Shown here piece after piece: positions 35,707-42,433 of a stretch of 42,433 bases of DNA; position 1 is the stretch's first letter, and each line of letters opens with the position of its first letter. The position numbers were made by a program, and so were the translations under genes. The stretch spans positions 1 through 42,433 of the forward strand of contig JAOLBX010000013.1 of the NCBI GenBank assembly GCA_028339355.1, written 5' to 3'. The notes below the pieces were generated by a model. It saw only the letters and a list, made by a program, of their open reading frames with translations. It was not told the DNA's origin and ran no database searches. Origin of the DNA: Bacteroidia bacterium (GTDB taxonomy: Bacteria; Bacteroidota; Bacteroidia; NS11-12g; UBA9320).

Positions 35707-36657
35707 CTAGAGTACTTTAGATACCACGTCTTTGGTGGCAGAAGAGAAACTCATGGTGTAGAAGTGCATAGCAGGCACATTTGCGGCCTTTAGTTCTTTG
35801 CACTGTTGAATGCACCATTCTATTCCGATCTCTCTGGCAGTTGCATCATCTTTAGCATCTTGGAGTTCACTAGCCAATGGCTCAGGAATGTCCATATTAA
35901 AAATCTTCGGAAGATTTAAGAGATGTGCTTTTCTAGTGATTGGTTTTATGCCAGGGATAATAGGAACATTGATTCCAAATGCTCTACACCTATCTACATA
36001 GTCAAAGTACTTTTGGTTATCGAAGAACATTTGAGTAGTAATGAATTCGGCCCCAGCATCTACTTTTCTCTTCAAAAACTTAAGATCACTATCCATGTTA
36101 GCCGCATCAATATGTTTTTCTGGGTAACCTGCGGCACCTATACAGAAGTTTGTTTCTGTAACGTTTTGCAGTTCTTGATCTTGATATACTCCATTGTTCA
36201 TATCTACGATTTGTCGAATCAATTCAAGGGAATTTGTGTTACCGCCTTTTTCAGGCACAAAATTCCTTTCGTTTTTAAGATTATCCCCTCTGAGGGCCAA
36301 CACATTTTCTATGCCAAGAAAGGCTAGATCAATAAGGGCATTTTCCGTTTCATCTTTGCTGAAACCACCACATATAAGATGAGGTACAGCCTCTACTTGA
36401 TATTTGTTCATTATAGCAGCACATATGGCTACAGTCCCTGGACGCTTTTTAGTACTTATTTTGTCGTAGCCTCCATCTTTTCTAGGACGTTCTATAAATT
36501 CCTCTCTGTGGTATGTTACATCCACAAATGCAGGTTTAAATTCCATAAGAGGATCTATTGCTTTGTAGAGTGAGTCTATACTTTTTCCCTTCAACGGAGG
36601 TAGTACCTCAAAAGAAAAAAGTGTTTTATCTGGTTGAATATAGTCTGTTAATTTCAT
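35707..36657 (-). CDS. metF: methylenetetrahydrofolate reductase
   Basis: FAD enzyme reducing 5,10-methylene-THF to 5-methyl-THF for methionine synthesis. Typical features: the early FEVLPPLKG with the catalytic Glu, DVTYHREEF, VPHLICGGFSKDE, NVLALRGDN, and ITTQMFFDNQKYFDYVDRC. Length 316 aa is standard. It sits between the M28 peptidase (14-base gap) and rsgA. No methionine-related regulatory element is visible upstream, and it appears to be read as part of the operon. Confidence 0.95.
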   Translation of the reverse strand: MKLTDYIQPDKTLFSFEVLPPLKGKSIDSLYKAIDPLMEFKPAFVDVTYHREEFIERPRKDGGYDKISTKKRPGTVAICAAIMNKYQVEAVPHLICGGFSKDETENALIDLAFLGIENVLALRGDNLKNERNFVPEKGGNTNSLELIRQIVDMNNGVYQDQELQNVTETNFCIGAAGYPEKHIDAANMDSDLKFLKRKVDAGAEFITTQMFFDNQKYFDYVDRCRAFGINVPIIPGIKPITRKAHLLNLPKIFNMDIPEPLASELQDAKDDATAREIGIEWCIQQCKELKAANVPAMHFYTMSFSSATKDVVSKVL

Positions 36658-36671
36658 TGTAGTTTATTTAT

Positions 36672-38366
36672 TTAGAACTGGACATTAAGTACTTTAGTTT
36701 CAGATCCTCTGCGAATAGTAGCAGTAGTTTTAAGCCCTTCTTTTAAGCTCATTAGGGTTTTCATATAGTCTTTCATATTCTGAATGCTTTGCCCATCGAG
36801 AGAGATAATGATATCACCTTTCAATAGACCTGCTTTGTAACCGGGTTTTCCTTCTTTTACGCCATCAACGCGGAGTCCTTCTCCATCATAGACGTAGTCG
36901 GGCATGATACCAAGAGTTACTTTAAACTTCATTCTACCTTGGCTTTCATCTTTGGTTTTGCTAAAAACTACTTCGTCCATTTTATCCAAAGTATACATCA
37001 TTTTACAGATATAGCTTATCACAAAAGCCTCTCCACCAAAATTTACTATTTCTACATCATCTGTTGGTTTGTGATAATACTGATGTTGTCCTGTAAAAAA
37101 GTGTACTGCAGGTATTCCATTTAAATAAAATGACGTATGGTCTGAGGCTCCTATACCACTTTCTGTAGTTTTGATTTTTGCAATTTTCCTTTTAGGATAC
37201 GATATAGAACTTATGGCTTCTTTCCAAGATGGTGATGTACCTACTCCATTAATTATGAGTGTCTTTGCTGTAGAATCTAAGTGTCCAACCATGTCCATAT
37301 TAATCATATACGAAACCTGTTCTCTAATAAATAAATTACTTTTTACAAAATACTTTGAGCCAAGTAATCCTTCTTCTTCACCGGTAAAAGCTATGAAAAG
37401 ATAATTGTTGTTGCTGAAGTGTTTCGGTTTCTTTTTGACGGCTTTTGCAAGCTCTATTAGAGCCGCTACACCGCTGGCATTGTCATCGGCCCCATTATGA
37501 ATACCTCCTGGTTTCTCTGCCCTAGAACCACTGTGTTCTCCTTTTCCAAGATGGTCGTGATGGGCTCCTATTACCACTGTTTTGCGTTTGCCATGGTCTA
37601 TATATCCTACTACATTGTGAGCAGTTGTGCTTAGTAGCATTACATCTATTAGCAAGTTACCATTTGTTTCGGAAAGATCACTCAAATCTTTTTTTACAAA
37701 AAGTACTGGCATACCCAGATGCTTTGTTGTTTTAGTTAAAGTGCCACTCGGTATAAGGTCTTTGTTTTGAGTATGGAATATAACTGCCTTTGCACCTTTT
37801 GATTTTGCATAGTTTACTCGCTGCTCCACTCCAGCCCATACCACAAATTTGCTGTGAGGATGTGTTCCTCCAGGCAAATCGAGGTCGATGATTACGGCCT
37901 TTCCTGCCACTGTTACATCTTTATAATCATTTTGATTGAGCCCCTCATCTTCAATACCATAACCTAAGTTTATTATTTTACCGCTGTATCGCCCATTATT
38001 TGACGAGGCACTTATTGGGTAAAAATCAGTAAAAAGCGTGTACACCTTTTTATCTATCATGAGACTAGTGTTGCCTTGTGCCATTCTGAGGTTTGGGAGA
38101 GTCATATACTGATAATACCCTTCGTCTCCTTTCGTTTCAAGTCCTATTTTAGAAAATTGCTCCGCAATATATTCAGCAGACATTCTTTCTCCACGACTAC
38201 CAGTTTCTCTTCCTTCTAACTCATCACTAGCCAAATATTTGATGTGTTTTTCTACATTTCGAGCGGTTTTTTTCTCTTTGAAATGAGGTTTTTGAGCGAA
38301 TGATATAGTTACTACAAGTAAGATTAGAAATGTAGTAAGGCCTATTTTTTTAGTAAGATTATACAA
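36672..38366 (-). CDS. secreted M28 metallopeptidase with PDZ domain
   Basis: Zinc aminopeptidase of 564 aa with a signal peptide (IGLTTFLILLVVTISFAQ). A PA-like insert (roughly residues 100-240) follows the ASDELEGRETGS segment. The metal site is HHDHLGKGEH, NGADDNASGVA and FTGEEEGLLGS. The last 90 residues form a PDZ domain (YDGEGLRVDGVKEGKPGYKA, then GDIIISLDGQ). It probably acts in the periplasm or at the surface on peptides. The start is a TTG at 38364-38366 that overlaps the end of the TSUP gene by eight bases, suggesting coupled translation. Confidence 0.93.
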   Translation of the reverse strand: MYNLTKKIGLTTFLILLVVTISFAQKPHFKEKKTARNVEKHIKYLASDELEGRETGSRGERMSAEYIAEQFSKIGLETKGDEGYYQYMTLPNLRMAQGNTSLMIDKKVYTLFTDFYPISASSNNGRYSGKIINLGYGIEDEGLNQNDYKDVTVAGKAVIIDLDLPGGTHPHSKFVVWAGVEQRVNYAKSKGAKAVIFHTQNKDLIPSGTLTKTTKHLGMPVLFVKKDLSDLSETNGNLLIDVMLLSTTAHNVVGYIDHGKRKTVVIGAHHDHLGKGEHSGSRAEKPGGIHNGADDNASGVAALIELAKAVKKKPKHFSNNNYLFIAFTGEEEGLLGSKYFVKSNLFIREQVSYMINMDMVGHLDSTAKTLIINGVGTSPSWKEAISSISYPKRKIAKIKTTESGIGASDHTSFYLNGIPAVHFFTGQHQYYHKPTDDVEIVNFGGEAFVISYICKMMYTLDKMDEVVFSKTKDESQGRMKFKVTLGIMPDYVYDGEGLRVDGVKEGKPGYKAGLLKGDIIISLDGQSIQNMKDYMKTLMSLKEGLKTTATIRRGSETKVLNVQF

Positions 38367-39171
38367 GATTAGCAGCGGTTTTAATGATTACTATAATTAT
38401 TAAGAGGGCAAATATAATTTTCAAATACTTAGAGGGCACTTTTTTGCCAACAGAAACTCCCGCAGGTGCTGTAAACAAAAGTCCAGCTACAAGTGGAAGA
38501 AACACTTCAGGTATTAAATATCCAATTTGATAGGTGCTGAATGTTTGGGAAGGAGAGAGAGTACTATAGTATATTATCATAGGTACCATTAGTGGTGGAA
38601 TAACCCCTATAGAAATTGCTGCTGCTTTTTGTATGTTCAATTTTGCAAATTGAGTAAACAATGGCACCATTATAACTCCTCCTCCAAGACCAGAGAGGGC
38701 AGATATGATCCCGGTTAATGCACCAGTTATCGGAAATTTATAGACTTTAATTGAAGTGTCGCCTTCTTCGATTTGTTTTCGAGACATAATGAAGCGTATG
38801 AGCATAAAAACCAGGAGAACAATAAAAAAGATGCTAAATGATTCTTTATTGTACCAAGTACCGTGGGCGATAAGGTAGGAGATGCCAAGACTAGTCGGTA
38901 TAGCTAGCATCGCAGTAAGCAGTATTTGTTTTGGATAGAATGAATTCATCTTGTACTGCTTGTATGAACTTATGGCTCCAGCAAAAAAGGTGGCTGCAAA
39001 AGAATTAGCAAGTATATACTTAGCAAGGTCAGGGTCATCTAGACCAATAGATAAAAGGACTGAGCTCAATACAGGCACAAATACAATGCCGCCTCCTACA
39101 CCTAACAACCCACTGATAAAACCTCCTAGCACACCGAATACGACCAAAAGGACAATGACAGATACTTCCAC
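38359..39171 (-). CDS. TSUP family permease (TauE/SafE type)
   Basis: Inner-membrane protein of 270 aa, about eight hydrophobic segments, two similar halves. Each half carries a Gly-rich start: GGFISGLLGVGGGIVFVP and TGIISALSGLGGGVIMVP. Related proteins export or import sulfite, sulfoacetate, sulfate or other anions; the substrate here is unknown. It begins with GTG whose G is the last base of the S41 peptidase TAG stop (39171), and its 3' end overlaps the M28 TTG start, so it is translationally coupled on both sides. Confidence 0.9.
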   Translation of the reverse strand: MEVSVIVLLVVFGVLGGFISGLLGVGGGIVFVPVLSSVLLSIGLDDPDLAKYILANSFAATFFAGAISSYKQYKMNSFYPKQILLTAMLAIPTSLGISYLIAHGTWYNKESFSIFFIVLLVFMLIRFIMSRKQIEEGDTSIKVYKFPITGALTGIISALSGLGGGVIMVPLFTQFAKLNIQKAAAISIGVIPPLMVPMIIYYSTLSPSQTFSTYQIGYLIPEVFLPLVAGLLFTAPAGVSVGKKVPSKYLKIIFALLIIIVIIKTAANLV

Positions 39172-40799
39172 TATTGTTTTCCTAGTAGTTTGAGATATTT
39201 GCTATTGTCTGCCAGTATCTCTTTGGTTTTAGCCCAATCATTATCATCATCAAAACCTACTTCTATCTTTCCTTTTTCGAAAAAGTACCTTTTCACTATT
39301 TCGTATTCCAAAAGTTCTTTTAGTTCTGATTTGTTATTTTCTAAGTCGGCACGCTTGGTGTTTTCTATTGCCTCTTTCAACTTGGTAAGCTCTTTTTCTA
39401 AGAGGGTATAGTATTTTTCTTCTGTAGCTTGCTGCTCTAGTTTTTCCAGTTGCTTTTCGGTCTGTGTAGTGTAAGTGTATTCTTTATCTGCAATGAAGGA
39501 TTTGAATGAATCGTAAGTATCGTCATCTGTATCAAATTTCATTGGTTCAGCGATACTCGGATTTTTACTTCTGAATTCATTTGCAAACTTGAATAACAAG
39601 TCATTTCTAATAAGACTTTGAGCTAATTTGGAATATTTTATCCTGTCTACCGCCAAATCCGGCTGTATGCCTTCTCCATCTATAACCGGTCTTCCATTTC
39701 TCGTTACAAAAGATTTTTTGGCACTATCTGCTACTTCTACAGCATGACCGTTCACCTTGTTTCCATAGTCAAGTCTTTGTATGAGTCTGCCACTAGGTAT
39801 ATAATACTTTGCGGTCGTTATTTTCATAGATGTATTGTAGGTCAATCGTTTGGTAGTTTGCACCAGGCCTTTGCCAAATGAGTTGCTTCCAATAAGAACT
39901 GCTCGGTCTAGATCTTGCAAGCTGCCCGATACTATCTCGCTAGCACTAGCAGAGTTTCCATTGATGAGAATCACTAATGGAATCTCAGTATCCACTGGAG
40001 AATTGAGTGTTTTATATACTTGGTTGTCTTCTTCAAACTTGCCTCGGGTCACCACAATAGGCTCGCCTCTTGGCACAAATACATTTACTATGTTTACAGC
40101 TTCGTGTAGCAGACCCCCACCATTTCCACGGAGATCAAGTACTACTTTTTCTGCTCCTTTTTCTTTTAGATCTATTACAGCATCACGTACTTCTTTACCT
40201 GCATTTGGTGTAAATCCTGTAAGTTTTAGATACCCAATTTTATCTTCTATAATACCATGATAAGGTACATTTTTGATTTTTATATTCTCACGAGTAATGG
40301 TTTTAATAAGCTCACCTTCACCAATGCGTTCTATTTTCATACTGAATGATGTCCCTGCCTTACCTTTTAGATAATCAGTAACTTCACTACTGTTTTTTCC
40401 TTTCATATCTACATCGTCTACAACTAATATTTTGTCACCCGGCAATAGTCCTGCTTTGTGTGCAGGGAATCCGTCTACTGGGGATTCTATATAGACATAG
40501 TCGTCAATAGTCCGTATAGTTGAACCAATGCCAGCGTAAGTACCTGTTACCTGATATCGGTAATCCTCAGCTTGTGCCTCGGAGTAGAAATTTGTGTATG
40601 GGTCCAGTGATTTTAGCATGCCATTAATAGCAGCTCGTATGAGTTCACCAGGTTTTACGTCATCTACGTAGGTTGTATTCACCTCTTTGTAGACTTCAGC
40701 AAAAATGTCAAGATTCTTGGATATTTCGAAGTAGTCTTCAGCCTTAAAAGCCATAAGTCCTAGTCCACCAAAAAGGAGTATGAGAATGTATTTTTTCAA
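39171..40799 (-). CDS. C-terminal processing peptidase, S41 family
   Basis: Membrane-anchored periplasmic serine protease of about 542 aa. Short N-terminal anchor (KKYILILLFGGLGLMA), an S41 N-terminal segment YVDDVKPGELIRAAINGMLK, and a PDZ domain with SPVDGFPAHKAGLLPGDKI. The catalytic Ser is in GNSASASEIVSG and the Lys in GSNSFGKGLVQ, giving the Ser-Lys dyad. A coiled Lys/Glu-rich tail follows. I chose the TTG at 40797-40799 because a -7 box covers the alternative TTG at 40820 and because family members begin with MKK before the anchor. The end overlaps the next gene by one base. Confidence 0.94.
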   Translation of the reverse strand: MKKYILILLFGGLGLMAFKAEDYFEISKNLDIFAEVYKEVNTTYVDDVKPGELIRAAINGMLKSLDPYTNFYSEAQAEDYRYQVTGTYAGIGSTIRTIDDYVYIESPVDGFPAHKAGLLPGDKILVVDDVDMKGKNSSEVTDYLKGKAGTSFSMKIERIGEGELIKTITRENIKIKNVPYHGIIEDKIGYLKLTGFTPNAGKEVRDAVIDLKEKGAEKVVLDLRGNGGGLLHEAVNIVNVFVPRGEPIVVTRGKFEEDNQVYKTLNSPVDTEIPLVILINGNSASASEIVSGSLQDLDRAVLIGSNSFGKGLVQTTKRLTYNTSMKITTAKYYIPSGRLIQRLDYGNKVNGHAVEVADSAKKSFVTRNGRPVIDGEGIQPDLAVDRIKYSKLAQSLIRNDLLFKFANEFRSKNPSIAEPMKFDTDDDTYDSFKSFIADKEYTYTTQTEKQLEKLEQQATEEKYYTLLEKELTKLKEAIENTKRADLENNKSELKELLEYEIVKRYFFEKGKIEVGFDDDNDWAKTKEILADNSKYLKLLGKQ

Positions 40800-40817
40800 A
40801 ATGTAATGTGCTTTGCA

Positions 40818-40825
40818 CAAAGGTA
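40818..40825 (-). promoter_or_regulatory. internal -7 promoter element before the S41 peptidase
   Basis: TACCTTTG on the minus strand matches TAnnTTTG. It lies in the only sizeable gap (105 bases) of the rnpA-to-rsgA run, so the S41-TSUP-M28-metF-rsgA part can probably be transcribed on its own. It argues against a start at 40820. Confidence 0.55.
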
Positions 40826-40904
40826 ACGAAACCTTGGTGTTCTTTTAGTGCTTTGTGTACTCAATATTTCGGCATACACTACTATTTTGAAGACGAAATT
40901 GCTT

Positions 40905-41147
40905 CTATGGTACTGGGTCGTGCCCGTGTTTTTTGCTCCAAGGATGGCAGGATAGTATTCGCATTACTGCAAGATAGAAGCCTTTGAAGGGGCCGTGTTT
41001 TTGTAGAGCCTCTAGAGCATATGCACTGCAAGTTGGTGTATATCTACACGTAGCTGGCAAAAATGGAGAAATTACAGTTTGATAGATTCGAATAGGAATC
41101 ATCAATATGAGGGCCAAAATGCTGCTCAATCCTTTTAATAGCTTCAT
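40905..41147 (-). CDS. yidD: membrane protein insertion efficiency factor YidD
   Basis: Small amphipathic membrane-associated protein of 80 aa thought to help YidC-dependent insertion. All hallmarks are present: [12 protein letters not shown], the cysteine-containing [19 protein letters not shown] and the C-terminal [17 protein letters not shown]. It is next to rnpA through the S1-like gene, part of the conserved rnpA-yidD neighbourhood. Confidence 0.96.
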   Translation of the reverse strand: MKLLKGLSSILALILMIPIRIYQTVISPFLPATCRYTPTCSAYALEALQKHGPFKGFYLAVMRILSCHPWSKKHGHDPVP

Positions 41148-41164
41148 AACTCTATAAGGTTAGT

Positions 41165-41998
41165 TTAGTCTTTTTTATTTTCTAAAAGTGCTAGTAGTTT
41201 TGGATGTATTTTTAGAATCACCTCATTTGTCTTAGAACTCAGACCGTGAACAAGGCATTGTATAACATCGCCGTCATTCAATTTCTGAACATAGGTTTGG
41301 AGCTCTTCAAGAATGTTTTGGTCATAGAGTATAGGAGATAATGCAAGTTCGCCATTAAAATGGTCGTAGACTTTATAATATTTGACTCCAGCCTCATAGG
41401 ATACATTTACCGCTACAATGGTGTCTACTAGTTTTTCTGGCTTTTGTTTATACCAAGATGTGTATTTTACTGGTTCGCACATCGTTAAAAATCCAGAGTT
41501 AAGTTCATCAAGATAGGTCAATGTGATTTTGTCCCCCTCATTAGCTCGCACAAAGTTCTCTATATCCCAAAAGTCGAAGATAGAAACCGTACCATATTGT
41601 GACCCATTTCGAAAGTTAGAGTTTAGTCCAGTTTCTACTAGTAGATGCTTTTTGGTTTTTTCAAGTACAATGCATTCATACGACTGTCCAAGGGTGAAGT
41701 TTTTTTTAGTATAAGAGTGATGTTTTACCGATAGAGACAGTTTGAGTGTGTCTTCGTTAGAGCCTAATACCTGAGTGTCATATGCTTTTCCTATTAGATA
41801 GGGAGCTACCATTTGCCAATGGGATTCACGTTCGTATTCCCAAGGCATGTTATCAAAAGGAATCAGACCTTTGACTCCTTGCACGGTGGCTTTAAAACCT
41901 TCCGTATTTATTTTATATACTTTGGCCCACAACGTACCATCATAATCCGATTTTGTTATCTGGTCGTAAGTAGTTTTAATATGTTCGAGATATTTCAA
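41165..41998 (-). CDS. S1-like RNA-binding domain protein of unknown function
   Basis: Cytosolic 277 aa protein with no signal peptide. Residues about 20-90 (GTLWAKVYKINTEGFKATV, GVKGLIPFDNMPW, then LGSNEDTLKLSLSVKH) follow an S1 fold: a beta start, a basic-aromatic turn, a GLIP-type strand and a closing LSLS segment. A second similar module seems to begin near residue 103 (GQSYECIVLEKTKKHLLVE), and weaker ones follow. The fold call is by eye and is inferred. It lies between rnpA (12-base gap) and yidD (17-base gap), so it is cotranscribed with tRNA maturation and membrane insertion genes. Role in RNA handling is plausible but unproven. Confidence 0.7.
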   Translation of the reverse strand: MKYLEHIKTTYDQITKSDYDGTLWAKVYKINTEGFKATVQGVKGLIPFDNMPWEYERESHWQMVAPYLIGKAYDTQVLGSNEDTLKLSLSVKHHSYTKKNFTLGQSYECIVLEKTKKHLLVETGLNSNFRNGSQYGTVSIFDFWDIENFVRANEGDKITLTYLDELNSGFLTMCEPVKYTSWYKQKPEKLVDTIVAVNVSYEAGVKYYKVYDHFNGELALSPILYDQNILEELQTYVQKLNDGDVIQCLVHGLSSKTNEVILKIHPKLLALLENKKD

Positions 41999-42010
41999 GC
42001 GTAATCTTAA

Positions 42011-42400
42011 TTACTTTTTTCTATCGATGAATTCATCAATAGCCAAAGTTAAGCTTTTCTCCAAAGAAACGTAAGTTGGTTTTTCTTTTCCTAAAAACAA
42101 AATCCCAATAGCATATTTTTTGTCGTCCGAAATTGACTCATACATGCGGTGCTTGTGTAGCCGATAGATGTCTGTTATTTGACGCTTTATTCTATTTCTG
42201 TCTACGGCGTGTTTGAATTTTCGTTTCCCCACGGATACCAATACTTGACAAGGGTACGGCGTACGCAAATTTGTTTCATAATATGCTAAAAGTACAGGCG
42301 GTTTAAAAATGCTTTTACCTTTTTTTTGAAAAATCGCATCTATCGAAACTTTGTGAGAAAGTTTCTCAAGCTTGTGGAATGTGTGTAATGTCCCCATCAT
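42011..42400 (-). CDS. rnpA: RNase P protein component RnpA
   Basis: Basic protein that binds the RNase P RNA and helps cut tRNA 5' leaders. The family signature is VLVSVGKRKFKHAVDRNRIKR, including the RNR motif. An N-terminal lead with LEKLSHKVSIDAIFQK precedes it. Length 129 aa is typical. An in-frame TAA lies just before the ATG at 42398-42400. The ATG overlaps a TGA in another frame (ATGA), which may be the end of an upstream gene beyond the window. Confidence 0.93.
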   Translation of the reverse strand: MMGTLHTFHKLEKLSHKVSIDAIFQKKGKSIFKPPVLLAYYETNLRTPYPCQVLVSVGKRKFKHAVDRNRIKRQITDIYRLHKHRMYESISDDKKYAIGILFLGKEKPTYVSLEKSLTLAIDEFIDRKK

Positions 42401-42432
42401 TTAGTCGGGGCTAGGAAGGGATTAGTGCTTGT
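42397..42432 (-). CDS. possible 3' end of a gene upstream of rnpA (fragment)
   Basis: One minus-strand frame is open from the right edge for eleven codons (TSTNPFLAPTK) and stops at TGA 42397-42399. This overlaps the rnpA ATG as ATGA. The overlap is a common coupling signature, but eleven codons prove nothing and the family cannot be told. Confidence 0.22.
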   Translation of the reverse strand, partial: TSTNPFLAPTK

Positions 42433-42433
42433 G

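Noticed and set aside
39850-40260. A 136-residue plus-strand frame within the S41 peptidase gene
   Set aside because: Shadow of a conserved catalytic region; Ser/Thr/Pro-rich junk composition.
42397-42433. Calling the open frame at the right edge hemD or rpmH
   Set aside because: Only eleven codons are visible, and gene order memory alone is not enough to name it.

Overview
The window is AT-rich chromosomal DNA from a member of the Bacteroidota with a type IX secretion system (T9SS). It carries sprA (about 7 kb), gldH, a secreted aminopeptidase with a T9SS sorting tail, several lipoproteins and outer-membrane barrels. Promoters read directly from the sequence carry the Bacteroidota -7 motif TAnnTTTG, and genes lack Shine-Dalgarno sequences. 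It looks like a flavobacterial or related marine lineage, but the sequence alone does not fix the genus. No CRISPR array, insertion sequence, phage or plasmid module was seen.

Layout. 1-5.3 kb: 3' part of ftsH, a bidirectional terminator, then the minus-strand unit yicC-gmk-nadD, a DMT permease, and ruvA. 5.3-12.4 kb: sprA, ended by a terminator shared with a convergent tRNA-Pro(GGG). 12.7-16.2 kb: an OmpA-like lipoprotein broken by TAG, a DUF2461 protein, a small CPNCW protein, a 49-residue membrane protein, a PLP enzyme and a lipoprotein with a probable one-base slip. 16.3-18.85 kb: a TonB-dependent receptor behind a TPP riboswitch, so a probable thiamin-compound importer. 19.2-25.9 kb: DUF2452 protein, two tandem outer-membrane barrels (one frame-broken), a decayed copy of a lipoprotein beside its intact paralogue, monomeric isocitrate dehydrogenase, and a third barrel with a chimeric end. 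25.9-33.4 kb: lpdA-gldH, a CxxC membrane protein, divergently transcribed secreted C1 and M1 peptidases, and a peroxidase-glycosidase pair whose second gene has an in-frame TAA. 33.6-42.4 kb: a fasciclin-domain lipoprotein, then a long minus-strand run rnpA, S1-like gene, yidD, S41 peptidase, TSUP permease, M28 peptidase, metF, rsgA.

How genes work together. SprA is the outer-membrane translocon of the T9SS, GldH is a gliding/T9SS lipoprotein, and the M1 aminopeptidase is a probable cargo. The receptor is controlled by the vitamin it probably imports. The rnpA-yidD segment links tRNA maturation to membrane-protein insertion, with an uncharacterised S1-like RNA-binding candidate between them.

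The most unusual aspect is a concentration of interrupted envelope or secreted protein genes between 13 and 33 kb: two in-frame stops, two frameshift cases, one chimeric 3' end and one decayed duplicate. The housekeeping genes around them are intact. This is either real decay/phase variation or uncorrected assembly error, and reads would decide.
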